Below, in pieces: positions 56,341-64,000 of a DNA stretch of 64,000 bases. A program made the translations under genes and the position numbers. The notes under the pieces are model-generated. The model was not told the origin of the DNA and ran no database searches. It was given only the letters and a program-made list of their open reading frames with translations. Source of the stretch: Labia minor (lineage: Eukaryota > Arthropoda > Insecta > Dermaptera > Spongiphoridae); NCBI GenBank assembly GCA_963082975.1, contig OY720350.1:40789851-40853850 (forward strand), written 5' to 3'. The first letter of the stretch is position 1. Every line of letters begins with the position of its first letter.

Positions 56341-56956
56341 CGGGAGTGTCCTCCCATAGACTTTCCCGCATATAAATAGGTAATTAGGTTATTATTATTA
56401 TGTTTTAACAACAATAAAAATAAACAAACTAATTAATTTAAATTCTAAAGTAAAATGGTTTAACACTATTATATATATTTATAATTTCCACCTAACGCTA
56501 CTTGTATAGGTAAAATGTCACTTCCGGTAGTCAGATCATGATGAAATTTAGTATCTGAATTTTTTTCATATTTTTAAATCTATATACAAAATAGGAAGCA
56601 AATATCTCGAAGCAAACTGGTACTTTACTTGAAAGGTAAACGCAACCAGTGTAGGTAAAGTACCACTTCCGGTTAACCGATTTTGACGAAATTTTGATAG
56701 AAATCTACAAACTGTGAATAATATCGGTGTACCAAATTTCGAAGTCCTAGCTTGATTAGTTTCTGAGTAAATTCGCTCACAGACAAACATTACATACATC
56801 CATACATCCATTCATCCATACATACACACACACAATAATTCTAAAAATGGTATTTTCCTACTCAGGGAGGTCTAAAACGTCAAGATCTATCGAAATCTCA
56901 AAGTCGAAATTTTTGACGATTCCAATACTTCCCTTATACGAAGTATGCGGGAAAGT
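56341..56956 (-). mobile_element. Family C Helentron-like element, copy 2
   Basis: The right end (CGGGAGTGTCCTCCC hairpin, ACTTTCCCGC) is at 56341-56373. The element runs to the left end GCGGGAAAGT at 56947-56956 followed by an A-run. CTTCCGGTAGTCAG, CTTCCGGTTAACCG, TACCAAATTTCGAAGTCC and a CATA/CATC microsatellite (about 56785-56832) are the inverted family modules. It shows what copy 37735-39242 looked like before B and the SINE entered. The frames 56566-56811 and 56847-57086 are chance reads. Confidence 0.75.
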
Positions 56957-57249
56957 AAAAAATTATAAATCTTCAATGACATTTTGCTCATATAATTTGA
57001 ATAATTATATTGGATTGGATTTAATTATTTGCTCTTTTTCAAATTTATTTTTTCATATAATAATATATGTTGTATTTACAATATAGACGGTTGTGGCCTA
57101 TAATAAAGGGTAAATATTCCCTTGTCATTTTTAATAAAAGAATTACCATACATATTTTATATTACCTAAAATAATTTTAATATAAAAATTGAATTATTTT
57201 TTAAATGATTTATTATCATTTAAATTAAATTTCAATATTGAACAATTCT

Positions 57250-57560
57250 TTTAGAGAAGATTAAAAAGATTTTGAGGGGTGGGGGCGAGGGGAGGAGACG
57301 GGCCCCACAAAGAAACAACTCTACATCGATGTGAAGTGTCATAAATAAAGTGCGATCTTAAATCAAGTCATGTTTAAGGGAATTTAAGCGCTTTTAGCTG
57401 GTCTCAGCATAAGTTACATAAATTAAACTTACGGCCATAGGGAAACTTGGAGATTTATTATCCGGAACCTCCACCCTTCTCCTTTTAAAGGGATGTACCA
57501 TCAAAAGCAACGATATGGTCGGTTTACAGGAGATAGAAAAGGGGAAATACTCACTTGTCA
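57250..57560. promoter_or_regulatory. GC-richer unique island
   Basis: Starts with GGGGTGGGGGCGAGGGGAGG, then complex sequence: GACGGGCCCC, AAGTGTCATAAATAAAGTGC (posterior-Hox-like TCATAAA), GGGAATTTAAGCGC, CTTACGGCCATAGGG and ATTATCCGGAACC. No ORF. Looks like a conserved non-coding element by its texture; unproven. Confidence 0.3.
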
Positions 57561-57872
57561 TTTCTAATGAGGAGATTACGATATATATTTGATATTCAAT
57601 CCTACTTTAGAAGAAAATATATAGTATATTGTAATAATTTGAATAATAGAGAAAATACAAACCATTCAACTGTAACAACAAAAATCGTTTAAATAGTTAT
57701 CAAGTGTTTCGTTAAAAAAAAAAAAAGAAAATCTTTGAATAATATTGTAGGATGATTGTGTTCCAATACTCATAAAAAATATCTAAAAATATCTCCTATT
57801 AATAAACAAATAATTTCTTATATCAAAATAATAAATTTTAATAGAATTTTAAAATTCGTTGCACCTGAGATA

Positions 57873-58293
57873 CGAGGGTGGTCTGAAAAGTTTCCGACCT
57901 GGCCAAGAAAACGGTGTTTTTCAATTTTTTTTTCAAAATTCAAGATAATTGAGACCTGTACGATGTCAGCTGAACGTGTGCGAAATATTTTGCAAAACCA
58001 TTTGAATATGGAAAGCTGTGTGCAACGTGGGTGCCGGATTTCTTAACGTTAGACCAAAAATTGCTTCGAAAAACCATTTCTAACGACAATTTGGCGCTGT
58101 AGGAGTAATCCAAACGAATTTTTGCGTCGATTCATAACTGTTGATGAGACTTAAATTAAATTAAATCAAATTTAATTAATTAAATTTGATTTAATGTAAC
58201 AGTGCTGATGGAGATTATGTTGAAAAATAAAACAAACAAAAAATTGAAAAACATCGTTTTTCTTGGTCAGGTCGGAAACTTTTCAGACACATT
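57873..58293 (+). mobile_element. Internally deleted mariner with long TIRs
   Basis: Left terminus CGAGGGTGGTCTGAAAAG and the following 45 bp (CCGACCTGGCCAAGAAAAC) are repeated inverted at 58238-58290. A TA precedes the left end. Plus-strand frames, with one frameshift, read MSAERVRNILQNHLNMESC, then FLTLDQKLLRKTISNDNLAL, then FLRRFITVDET, which are consecutive blocks ahead of the second catalytic aspartate. An AT-rich palindrome then replaces the middle, and GDYVEK with a stop, the classic mariner C-terminus, follows at 58209. The catalytic domain is largely deleted. Confidence 0.75.
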
Positions 58294-58620
58294 TAACATT
58301 TATTTTTAGTTATTTGTTTATATGTGAAAACCTATACCAAGAATCAATACCCAAAAGGTTCTAATCCTTCAAAGTCATGGACCACATCTTCATATAATAC
58401 AAGAAACGAAATAAATTTTTTTTGCAATTATACTAATTTTTATGAATTCAGCTTCTTATATCTATGATTTTATAATAATAGACGTAATCTGATTACATCC
58501 CTACTATTCTCCTTAGTTAATATAAATATTTAATTGTTTTTTTTTTCGTTTTCAAATGGATAAAGAATACATTACTCTTTTTTCCAGACCGTGCCTCAAC
58601 AAAGATGGCTCTATCTTCTC
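58294..58620. other. AT-rich non-coding stretch
   Basis: No gene or repeat recognised; GGTTCTAATCCTTCAAAGTC near 58359 is unremarkable. Confidence 0.4.
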
Positions 58621-58770
58621 TTATTATACTAGCAAAAATTGTATATATGTATATATATATATGTGTCTATATATATAAACTGTTCGATTAATTTATTAAT
58701 TGACCACACGATGGATTTTTTTGAAATTCACACCATAGATAATATTTATAAATACAAATTCTTAATTGAA
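58621..58770 (+). repeat. Dispersed repeat E, copy 2
   Basis: ACTAGCAAAAATTGTATATATG, a TA-rich run and TTTTTTTGAAATTCACACCATAGATAATATTTATAAA parallel the copy at 52766-52975. It ends shortly before the BEL element. Confidence 0.5.
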
Positions 58771-58831
58771 ATTTATACATGGATGAAGTCACACAAGCCA
58801 TCCATCTTTTTTTCTTTAATTGATATTGTAT

Positions 58832-59919
58832 TGTTTCCGCATGGAACCTGAATTCAAATAAATTTGAATTCCCGCCCTCTGACTATATTTAAATAGTAAT
58901 TAAGTTAATATTTATAAATATTAGTGTTAATTAATTATATAATGTAGTTTAATATTTTTAAGTTAATTTAATTTATAGTTTTAAATATTTAATTGTTATT
59001 GTCATAAATTCATGAGGTTGACCACCCCCCTCCCTTACTATCTACATATAAAAAGACAGGCCGAGCTCTCTGAAGCCCCGCTGCTGTTGTCCCTGTCGCC
59101 CGAGTGCTATTGCCTTTGTCTGTCGCTGCGGCCTGTTGTTTTTATCTGCTCGTCCACTGCTTACTGGGGCTTTTTGGCCCACCGACGCCTTATTCGACCC
59201 GTTCGAATTTACAACTCGAACGCGGTGCTTTTGGGGTCGTCGACGAGGCTACAGATTGCAGCCGCCGGTCCTGTGCTCCAGAGTTTGTTCCGAGGGGGCA
59301 AACCCAGTGATTCCTGAGGGGATCATCTCTACCTTTGGATCCGTGCTGGTCCATTCATCCCGTTGGAAACTCGAGGAGGGTCCAAAGCCAATTGATCGTT
59401 GGATCAATTGCGAAACCAGCAGAGAAGACATCCAGGCAGCGAACGGCAGCGTAAACCCCCATTTAATTCAATTCCCGGTGGTCAGATAAGTGCACTTATG
59501 AACACTTTGAACTATATTAATTTTAGATTGAAAATTTAGATTTAAGTTGATATATAAAAATATTTAGGTGACCCTAAATATAATTAATCCGTTTTTAATT
59601 GAACCTAATTTTAATTTAATTAAATATTGTAAAAGTTGATTATAGTGTTTATTTAGCGAGCTTTTTTTCAATCCCAAATTCTTAATATATTAAACATAGA
59701 CCTTTGATACAGTCCATTTAAATTTCCAGGTGCGATAGAAGTGAAGAGGTTGCTATCGTAATTTTATTAATTCCTCTTTTTAGCCTTCGAGCGAAATTAG
59801 TATATATTAAGGATTCATCCCATCCCATTTCCTCCCACTTTCGATTTTCAGGAACAATAGCTTTCTATTATTTTTTTAGGTCTTACAAGCCTCTATAGTC
59901 GATGTATCAAGCGGATACA
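58832..59919 (+). repeat. 5' LTR of the BEL/Pao element
   Basis: Begins TGTTTCCGCATGG and ends GGATACA. The 5' 170 bp are AT-rich; 59015-59480 is markedly GC-rich; the rest is AT-rich. Against the 3' LTR I count three substitutions and one single-base indel (around 59068-59083 and 59147). Frames inside (59012-59489) are present in both LTRs but are not recognisable proteins. Confidence 0.92.
59046..59054 (+). promoter_or_regulatory. LTR TATA box
   Basis: TATAAAAAG lies 215 bp into the LTR just ahead of the GC-rich part, a sensible start of the R region near 59075. The same box is at 62578-62586 in the 3' LTR. Confidence 0.55.
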
Positions 59920-59932
59920 TCATTAAATTTTT

Positions 59933-59950
59933 TGGTCCTTCTTTAGCCGG
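59933..59950 (+). other. Candidate primer-binding site
   Basis: TGGTCCTTCTTTAGCCGG starts with the TGG expected of a complement to a tRNA CCA end, 13 bases after the LTR. I cannot say which tRNA it would match. Confidence 0.4.
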
Positions 59951-60255
59951 ATAAAATTGAAGATTTTATCTGGGTTTAATTTAATATAAATAATTTTATA
60001 TTAGTTTCAAAAGAAAGCATTTGTTCTTGAGATAGAATTGCTATAAACATTATATTCAGTTGGAATATTTTGTTACCTGACCCTTGCAATAGCAAATTTC
60101 CTTTCCATTCATTTTCTTTGTCCTTTGTTTGAAAAAAGGTCGCTAAAGTTTTAAAAGGTTCGTTTAAAATTAATATTTTAAAGGATCTTTTAATAGTTAA
60201 ATAAATAATTTTAGTTTATCAGGTAGATTAATTAAAATTAAATAAAAATTAAAAA

Positions 60256-62340
60256 ATGTCGAGGGCATTTAATCTGTTAAATAGAAAATTAAATATATGT
60301 GCAGGTTCTGTGCACACCATCGCTTCCGCCTTGGGGGATATAGGTAAGGCCGACTCGGATGTTTTAGAAGTTCGGTTGGTTCAGTTGGAATCTTCCAATG
60401 TAAGCATCAACGAGGTGAACTCAGATGTTCTCTCAGATGCTTCATTGGGAGATGAAGAAACAACTGAAATGATTAATCGGATTCTGGACATGTCGAGTGG
60501 CCTGTTATTAAAAATTAGGCAGATTAAAAACGAGCTAGAGGCTCGTAGGCAGACTTGCGATAGGCCTAAAATTATGGCAAAGCCAAGGCTGCCTCAATTA
60601 GATATTCCCAAATTCTCTGGAAAAATTGAGAATTGGGAAAGTTTTAAAAATAGTTTTTCTTCGATTGTAGGAGATCGAGATGATTTATCCTCTCTCGAGA
60701 AATTAAATTATTTAAAAGGAGCCTTGCAAGGGGAGGCTTTAGAATGTGTAGGCATGTATCCAATGAAGGGTGAGAATTATAAAATTATATGGGACACCCT
60801 CAATAAAAGATACAATAGGGAATCGGAAATCGTGTACCGGTTTATTGGGCGGATTATGGATATCCCTAAAGCCACTTCACATTCGGCGAATAGTTTATTC
60901 AAAGTATTTTCAACGTTTCAGAACGTTTTAAACAATCTTGAGGCGTTGAAAATACAATTAGATGACTGTGACCCTCTTTGGACTTTCTCTCTTCTAGAGA
61001 AAGTTGACTACGAAACAAAGCGGGCATGGTATTATGAAAATAATAATTTCGAACTGCCGAGCATTAAAAAGATATTGGCCTTTTTAGAAAGGAGGTATAA
61101 TTCTTGCCTAGGAGCTCAGCCAGGCCTGAGCATTGAAAAGGGCAATAAAACAATAGATCAGGGAAGGAAAAAACAAAATTTTAAAAAAGCAGGCATTTTT
61201 CATGCAACGGGCGGGCTCCCATTCAATTGCAGCATATGTGATAAAAAACACTCTTTGAAAGAGTGTCATAAATTTCAAAAATTATCCCTTGACGAGCGCA
61301 AGAGAAAAATTAGGGAATTGAAGCGATGCTTCAATTGTCTAGGATTAAAACATTCTGCGGCAGACTGTTTTAAACCTCCTTGCGCTCATTGCAATAAAAG
61401 ATTAAATAAAATGTTGCATAATCATAAGGCAATTAATTTAAAGGTAGATGCGTTACAAACGCATATAATGCAGTCGAATGCGGAGTGTAACAATAATTTA
61501 TTTAATCCATCACTATTGGCAACTGCGCAGGTACAGATAATAGACATCGCGGGAAAATTGATAAAGGCTAGGTGTCTATTAGATAGTGGGGCACAGGTAA
61601 GCTGTGTTTCGCTTTCAATGGCGAAACGACTCGGTCATAAAATTGAAAAGACCTCTACAAGTCTATTCAATTTGAGTGGCCGGTCAATGAGAGTAAAAGG
61701 GAAGGTTCAGCTCACTTTAAGCCCTCATTTCTGTACATCGCAAAATTATAAAATAGCACCTCTTGTTTTGGAAAAATTAACAAGTGAACAGCCAATACAA
61801 CAGGTAAGGATCCCCCCTTTCACACTGCCGGCAGGTAATAAATTAGCCGACCCAGAATTTAACATACCTGCAGGCATTGATATAATTCTCGGAGCAGAAA
61901 TATATCCCCTTCTAATGAAATCGAAAACGAAAGTATTTAGAAGGGATTTACCAAAAGCGCAAGACACCCACCTGGGGTGGGTTCTAATGGGCCCTTGTAA
62001 ATATATTAATTCATATCAACAAGGGTCCAATGGGGAAAGGGTAGGGGAAAATAGGCTACCTGGCTCTAGGCGTGATCCTGGGCAAAATTATTCAACCAAT
62101 CGGCAATCTCGTAAAAAGTGGTTTCGGGAGAACCCTAATGATTTGCGTAATAGATTGGTATTGATACCCGATTCCGGCGTGTCCCCCTTGCAATGGAAAC
62201 TGGGGAAAATCATTAAAACCTTTCGAGGAAAGGACAATTTGGTACAGGGGGTTAAAATAAAGACCGAGAGGGGAGAATATAACCTTTCGATCAACAAAAT
62301 TTCATTGCTACCCGATAGCGTAACTTTAAATAGATTTTGA
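60256..62340 (+). CDS. BEL/Pao Gag-protease fused in frame to the polyprotein C-terminal domain
   Basis: The 694-residue frame starts at ATG in AAAAATGTC. Residues about 112-290 form the Gag region (LPQLDIPKFSGKIENWESFK, typical DUF1759). A zinc knuckle C325-x2-C328-x3-H332-x4-C337 and a second C358-x2-C361-x4-H366-x4-C371 follow, then Cys376/Cys379 with two histidines. The aspartic protease of DUF1758 type has D443-S-G at LLDSGAQVSC and runs to IILGAEIYPLL and GWVLMG (about 577). In autonomous relatives reverse transcriptase follows; here the frame passes over about 40 linker residues into NRLVLIPDSGVSPLQWKLGK (about 632-651), the DUF5641 tail normally after integrase. No stop or frameshift in 2.1 kb. 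It could make Gag particles and process them but not reverse-transcribe or integrate alone. Confidence 0.88.
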   Translation: MSRAFNLLNRKLNICAGSVHTIASALGDIGKADSDVLEVRLVQLESSNVSINEVNSDVLSDASLGDEETTEMINRILDMSSGLLLKIRQIKNELEARRQTCDRPKIMAKPRLPQLDIPKFSGKIENWESFKNSFSSIVGDRDDLSSLEKLNYLKGALQGEALECVGMYPMKGENYKIIWDTLNKRYNRESEIVYRFIGRIMDIPKATSHSANSLFKVFSTFQNVLNNLEALKIQLDDCDPLWTFSLLEKVDYETKRAWYYENNNFELPSIKKILAFLERRYNSCLGAQPGLSIEKGNKTIDQGRKKQNFKKAGIFHATGGLPFNCSICDKKHSLKECHKFQKLSLDERKRKIRELKRCFNCLGLKHSAADCFKPPCAHCNKRLNKMLHNHKAINLKVDALQTHIMQSNAECNNNLFNPSLLATAQVQIIDIAGKLIKARCLLDSGAQVSCVSLSMAKRLGHKIEKTSTSLFNLSGRSMRVKGKVQLTLSPHFCTSQNYKIAPLVLEKLTSEQPIQQVRIPPFTLPAGNKLADPEFNIPAGIDIILGAEIYPLLMKSKTKVFRRDLPKAQDTHLGWVLMGPCKYINSYQQGSNGERVGENRLPGSRRDPGQNYSTNRQSRKKWFRENPNDLRNRLVLIPDSGVSPLQWKLGKIIKTFRGKDNLVQGVKIKTERGEYNLSINKISLLPDSVTLNRF

Positions 62341-62349
62341 CAGTCCGTC

Positions 62350-62363
62350 AAGGGGGGGAGTGA
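62350..62363 (+). other. Polypurine tract
   Basis: AAGGGGGGGAGTGA directly precedes the 3' LTR, the position and composition of a plus-strand primer. Confidence 0.75.
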
Positions 62364-63452
62364 TGTTTCCGCATGGAACCTGAATTCAAATAAATTTGAA
62401 TTCCCGCCCTCTGACTATATTTAAATAGTAATTAAGTTAATATTTATAAATATTAGTGTTAATTAATTATATAATGTAGTTTAATATTTTTAAGTTAATT
62501 TAATTTATAGTTTTAAATATTTAATTGTTATTGTCATAAATTCATGAGGTTGACCACCCCCCTCCCTTACTATCTACATATAAAAAGACAGGCCGAGCTC
62601 TCCGGAGCCCCCGCTGCTGTTGTCCCTGTCGCCCGAGTGCTATTGCCTTTGTCTGTCGCTGCGGCCTGTTGTTTTTATCGGCTCGTCCACTGCTTACTGG
62701 GGCTTTTTGGCCCACCGACGCCTTATTCGACCCGTTCGAATTTACAACTCGAACGCGGTGCTTTTGGGGTCGTCGACGAGGCTACAGATTGCAGCCGCCG
62801 GTCCTGTGCTCCAGAGTTTGTTCCGAGGGGGCAAACCCAGTGATTCCTGAGGGGATCATCTCTACCTTTGGATCCGTGCTGGTCCATTCATCCCGTTGGA
62901 AACTCGAGGAGGGTCCAAAGCCAATTGATCGTTGGATCAATTGCGAAACCAGCAGAGAAGACATCCAGGCAGCGAACGGCAGCGTAAACCCCCATTTAAT
63001 TCAATTCCCGGTGGTCAGATAAGTGCACTTATGAACACTTTGAACTATATTAATTTTAGATTGAAAATTTAGATTTAAGTTGATATATAAAAATATTTAG
63101 GTGACCCTAAATATAATTAATCCGTTTTTAATTGAACCTAATTTTAATTTAATTAAATATTGTAAAAGTTGATTATAGTGTTTATTTAGCGAGCTTTTTT
63201 TCAATCCCAAATTCTTAATATATTAAACATAGACCTTTGATACAGTCCATTTAAATTTCCAGGTGCGATAGAAGTGAAGAGGTTGCTATCGTAATTTTAT
63301 TAATTCCTCTTTTTAGCCTTCGAGCGAAATTAGTATATATTAAGGATTCATCCCATCCCATTTCCTCCCACTTTCGATTTTCAGGAACAATAGCTTTCTA
63401 TTATTTTTTTAGGTCTTACAAGCCTCTATAGTCGATGTATCAAGCGGATACA
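62364..63452 (+). repeat. 3' LTR of the BEL/Pao element
   Basis: Matches the 5' LTR along its whole 1089 bp with the few changes noted there (CTCCGGAGCCCCCG here against CTCTGAAGCCCCG). Followed by the target duplication TTGTAT. Confidence 0.92.
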
Positions 63453-63458
63453 TTGTAT

Positions 63459-63879
63459 TAATATTTATTTTATATTTAAAATATTTTAAAATTTATTATT
63501 TAATTTCGAAATAAAATTTAAAATATTTATTTTAATAAAATATATTATATTTATCTCAAAAAAACAAACAAACAAATAGTGCTTGGTGGTAGTATTGTTA
63601 TTTTTTCCTGTTAAATATTTAAGACCAACAGTAGGTGTTTTACTCGTGAGCTGCCTTCACGAGTTCGAGAGATCGAAACTCGCTGAGTTCATATTTTATT
63701 AAATTACTAATTTATTTTTATTTATTCATTGTTCTTTTATTAATTAATTTTTAGATAGTTTTATAATTTTTAATATTTTTTAACTAAAATATCATTTAAT
63801 ATTTATTAATATTATTATTTATTATTATTGAGGACCCCAAGTTCCATTCATTTTAATCTGATTGATGCAATGATGTAAC
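63459..63879. other. AT-rich stretch with a palindromic CTCGTGAGC segment
   Basis: CTCGTGAGCTGCCTTCACGAGTTC at 63643 forms a short hairpin and is followed by GAGATCGAAACTCGCTGAG; it is not a canonical tRNA. TTATTATTGAGGACCCCAAG at 63825 matches the repeat at 53228. Confidence 0.35.
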
Positions 63880-64000
63880 ATTTAATTAATTGACCCTACG
63901 AAGAATACGGGGGTTGGGCGCGAGGCTAACTACCTCTCCCCGTACAAAAAGCCTCGGAACCCAGACTGATCAAAAAATGACGACTAAAAGGAAACGATTT
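63880..64000 (+). mobile_element. Probable 5' end of a LINE, cut by the window edge
   Basis: A GC-richer leader (CGAAGAATACGGGGGTTGGG, GCGCGAGGCTAACTACCTC, AAAGCCTCGGAACCCAGACTG) leads to ATG at 63977 opening MTTKRKRF at the last base. Leaders of this texture followed by a basic start before an RxGTWN-type endonuclease are usual for arthropod LINEs like the one at 34315. The deciding sequence is outside the window. Confidence 0.4.

Larger units (their letters stand above)
58832..63452 (+). mobile_element. Young non-autonomous BEL/Pao LTR retrotransposon
   Basis: Two almost identical LTRs (58832-59919, 62364-63452) flank 2444 bp of internal DNA and TTGTAT duplicates on both outer sides (58826-58831 and 63453-63458). 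A candidate primer-binding site, one 694-codon ORF and a purine tract are in the right places. The ORF holds BEL/Pao Gag and protease and the far C-terminal domain but no reverse transcriptase, RNase H or integrase core. Full BEL/Pao polyproteins are usually 1600 residues or more. Element structure is intact otherwise, so it is a deletion derivative that transposed as such, presumably by using enzymes from an autonomous relative. Confidence 0.9.

Noticed and set aside
59012-59489. Three overlapping frames in the GC-rich part of the BEL LTR
   Set aside because: They are duplicated in the other LTR at 62544-63022 because the LTRs are identical; GC-rich DNA lacks stops, and LTR leader coding is not expected.
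60256-62340. Complete autonomous BEL/Pao polyprotein
   Set aside because: Reverse transcriptase, RNase H and integrase motifs are absent; the frame is far too short for a full polyprotein.

Overview
The window is a gene-poor, extremely AT-rich (roughly three quarters A+T by eye) piece of an animal nuclear genome. Long homopolymer and dinucleotide runs, a BEL/Pao retrotransposon, mariner, Penelope-like and LINE remnants, tRNA-derived SINEs and rolling-circle-type elements point to an invertebrate, most likely an arthropod; I cannot name the species. No complete host gene is visible. The best host-gene candidate is an acidic coding exon on the minus strand (18572-18913) that ends on a good splice donor. 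A CCAAT/GC-box/TATA promoter-like island lies at about 45080-45300, and about a dozen other GC-richer islands of 80-600 bp are scattered through the desert.

Most of the recognisable sequence is mobile DNA. The dominant theme is three related families of short non-autonomous elements (called A, B and C here). They share an unusual plan: a 10-11 bp inverted repeat at the left terminus and again near, but not at, the right end; a right-end hairpin; a microsatellite directly after a conserved ATGTCTGT; and an internal GAAATTTGGTA...CCGGAAG module. This is the organisation known for Helentron-associated (HINE/DINE-1-like) rolling-circle elements. Family A is at 907, 2554, 14827, 17886, 19721, 28774, 40491, 45688 and 49818; B at 6923, 28134 and 38234; C at 37735 and 56341. 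One pair of A copies (2554 and 28774) shares about 275 bp of non-element flank beyond a damaged 3' end, as expected from read-through capture.

Left to right: 0-10 kb holds a KRBA2-like integrase remnant, A copies, a deleted mariner and a B copy. 9.5-20.3 kb has a putative solo LTR, a second mariner remnant, three A copies and the acidic exon. 22-31 kb has two long-TIR fold-back elements, a mariner remnant, a 104-bp tandem/inverted Penelope-like array with a 14-bp target duplication, and a composite A element. 34-43 kb has two LINE fragments, a pogo-like MITE, a C element with nested B and SINE, and a small inverted-repeat relative of the Penelope array. 45-52 kb has the promoter-like island, a four-unit non-coding tandem array, a SINE and a Penelope-like reverse transcriptase fragment. 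55-58 kb has a MITE, a C copy and a deleted mariner.

The right end (58832-63452) is a young, full LTR-to-LTR BEL/Pao element whose single 694-codon ORF joins Gag and protease in frame to the C-terminal tail of the polyprotein, with reverse transcriptase, RNase H and integrase core deleted. Its LTRs differ by about three substitutions and one indel, so it moved recently and must have used proteins supplied in trans. The window closes on what looks like the 5' end of a LINE.
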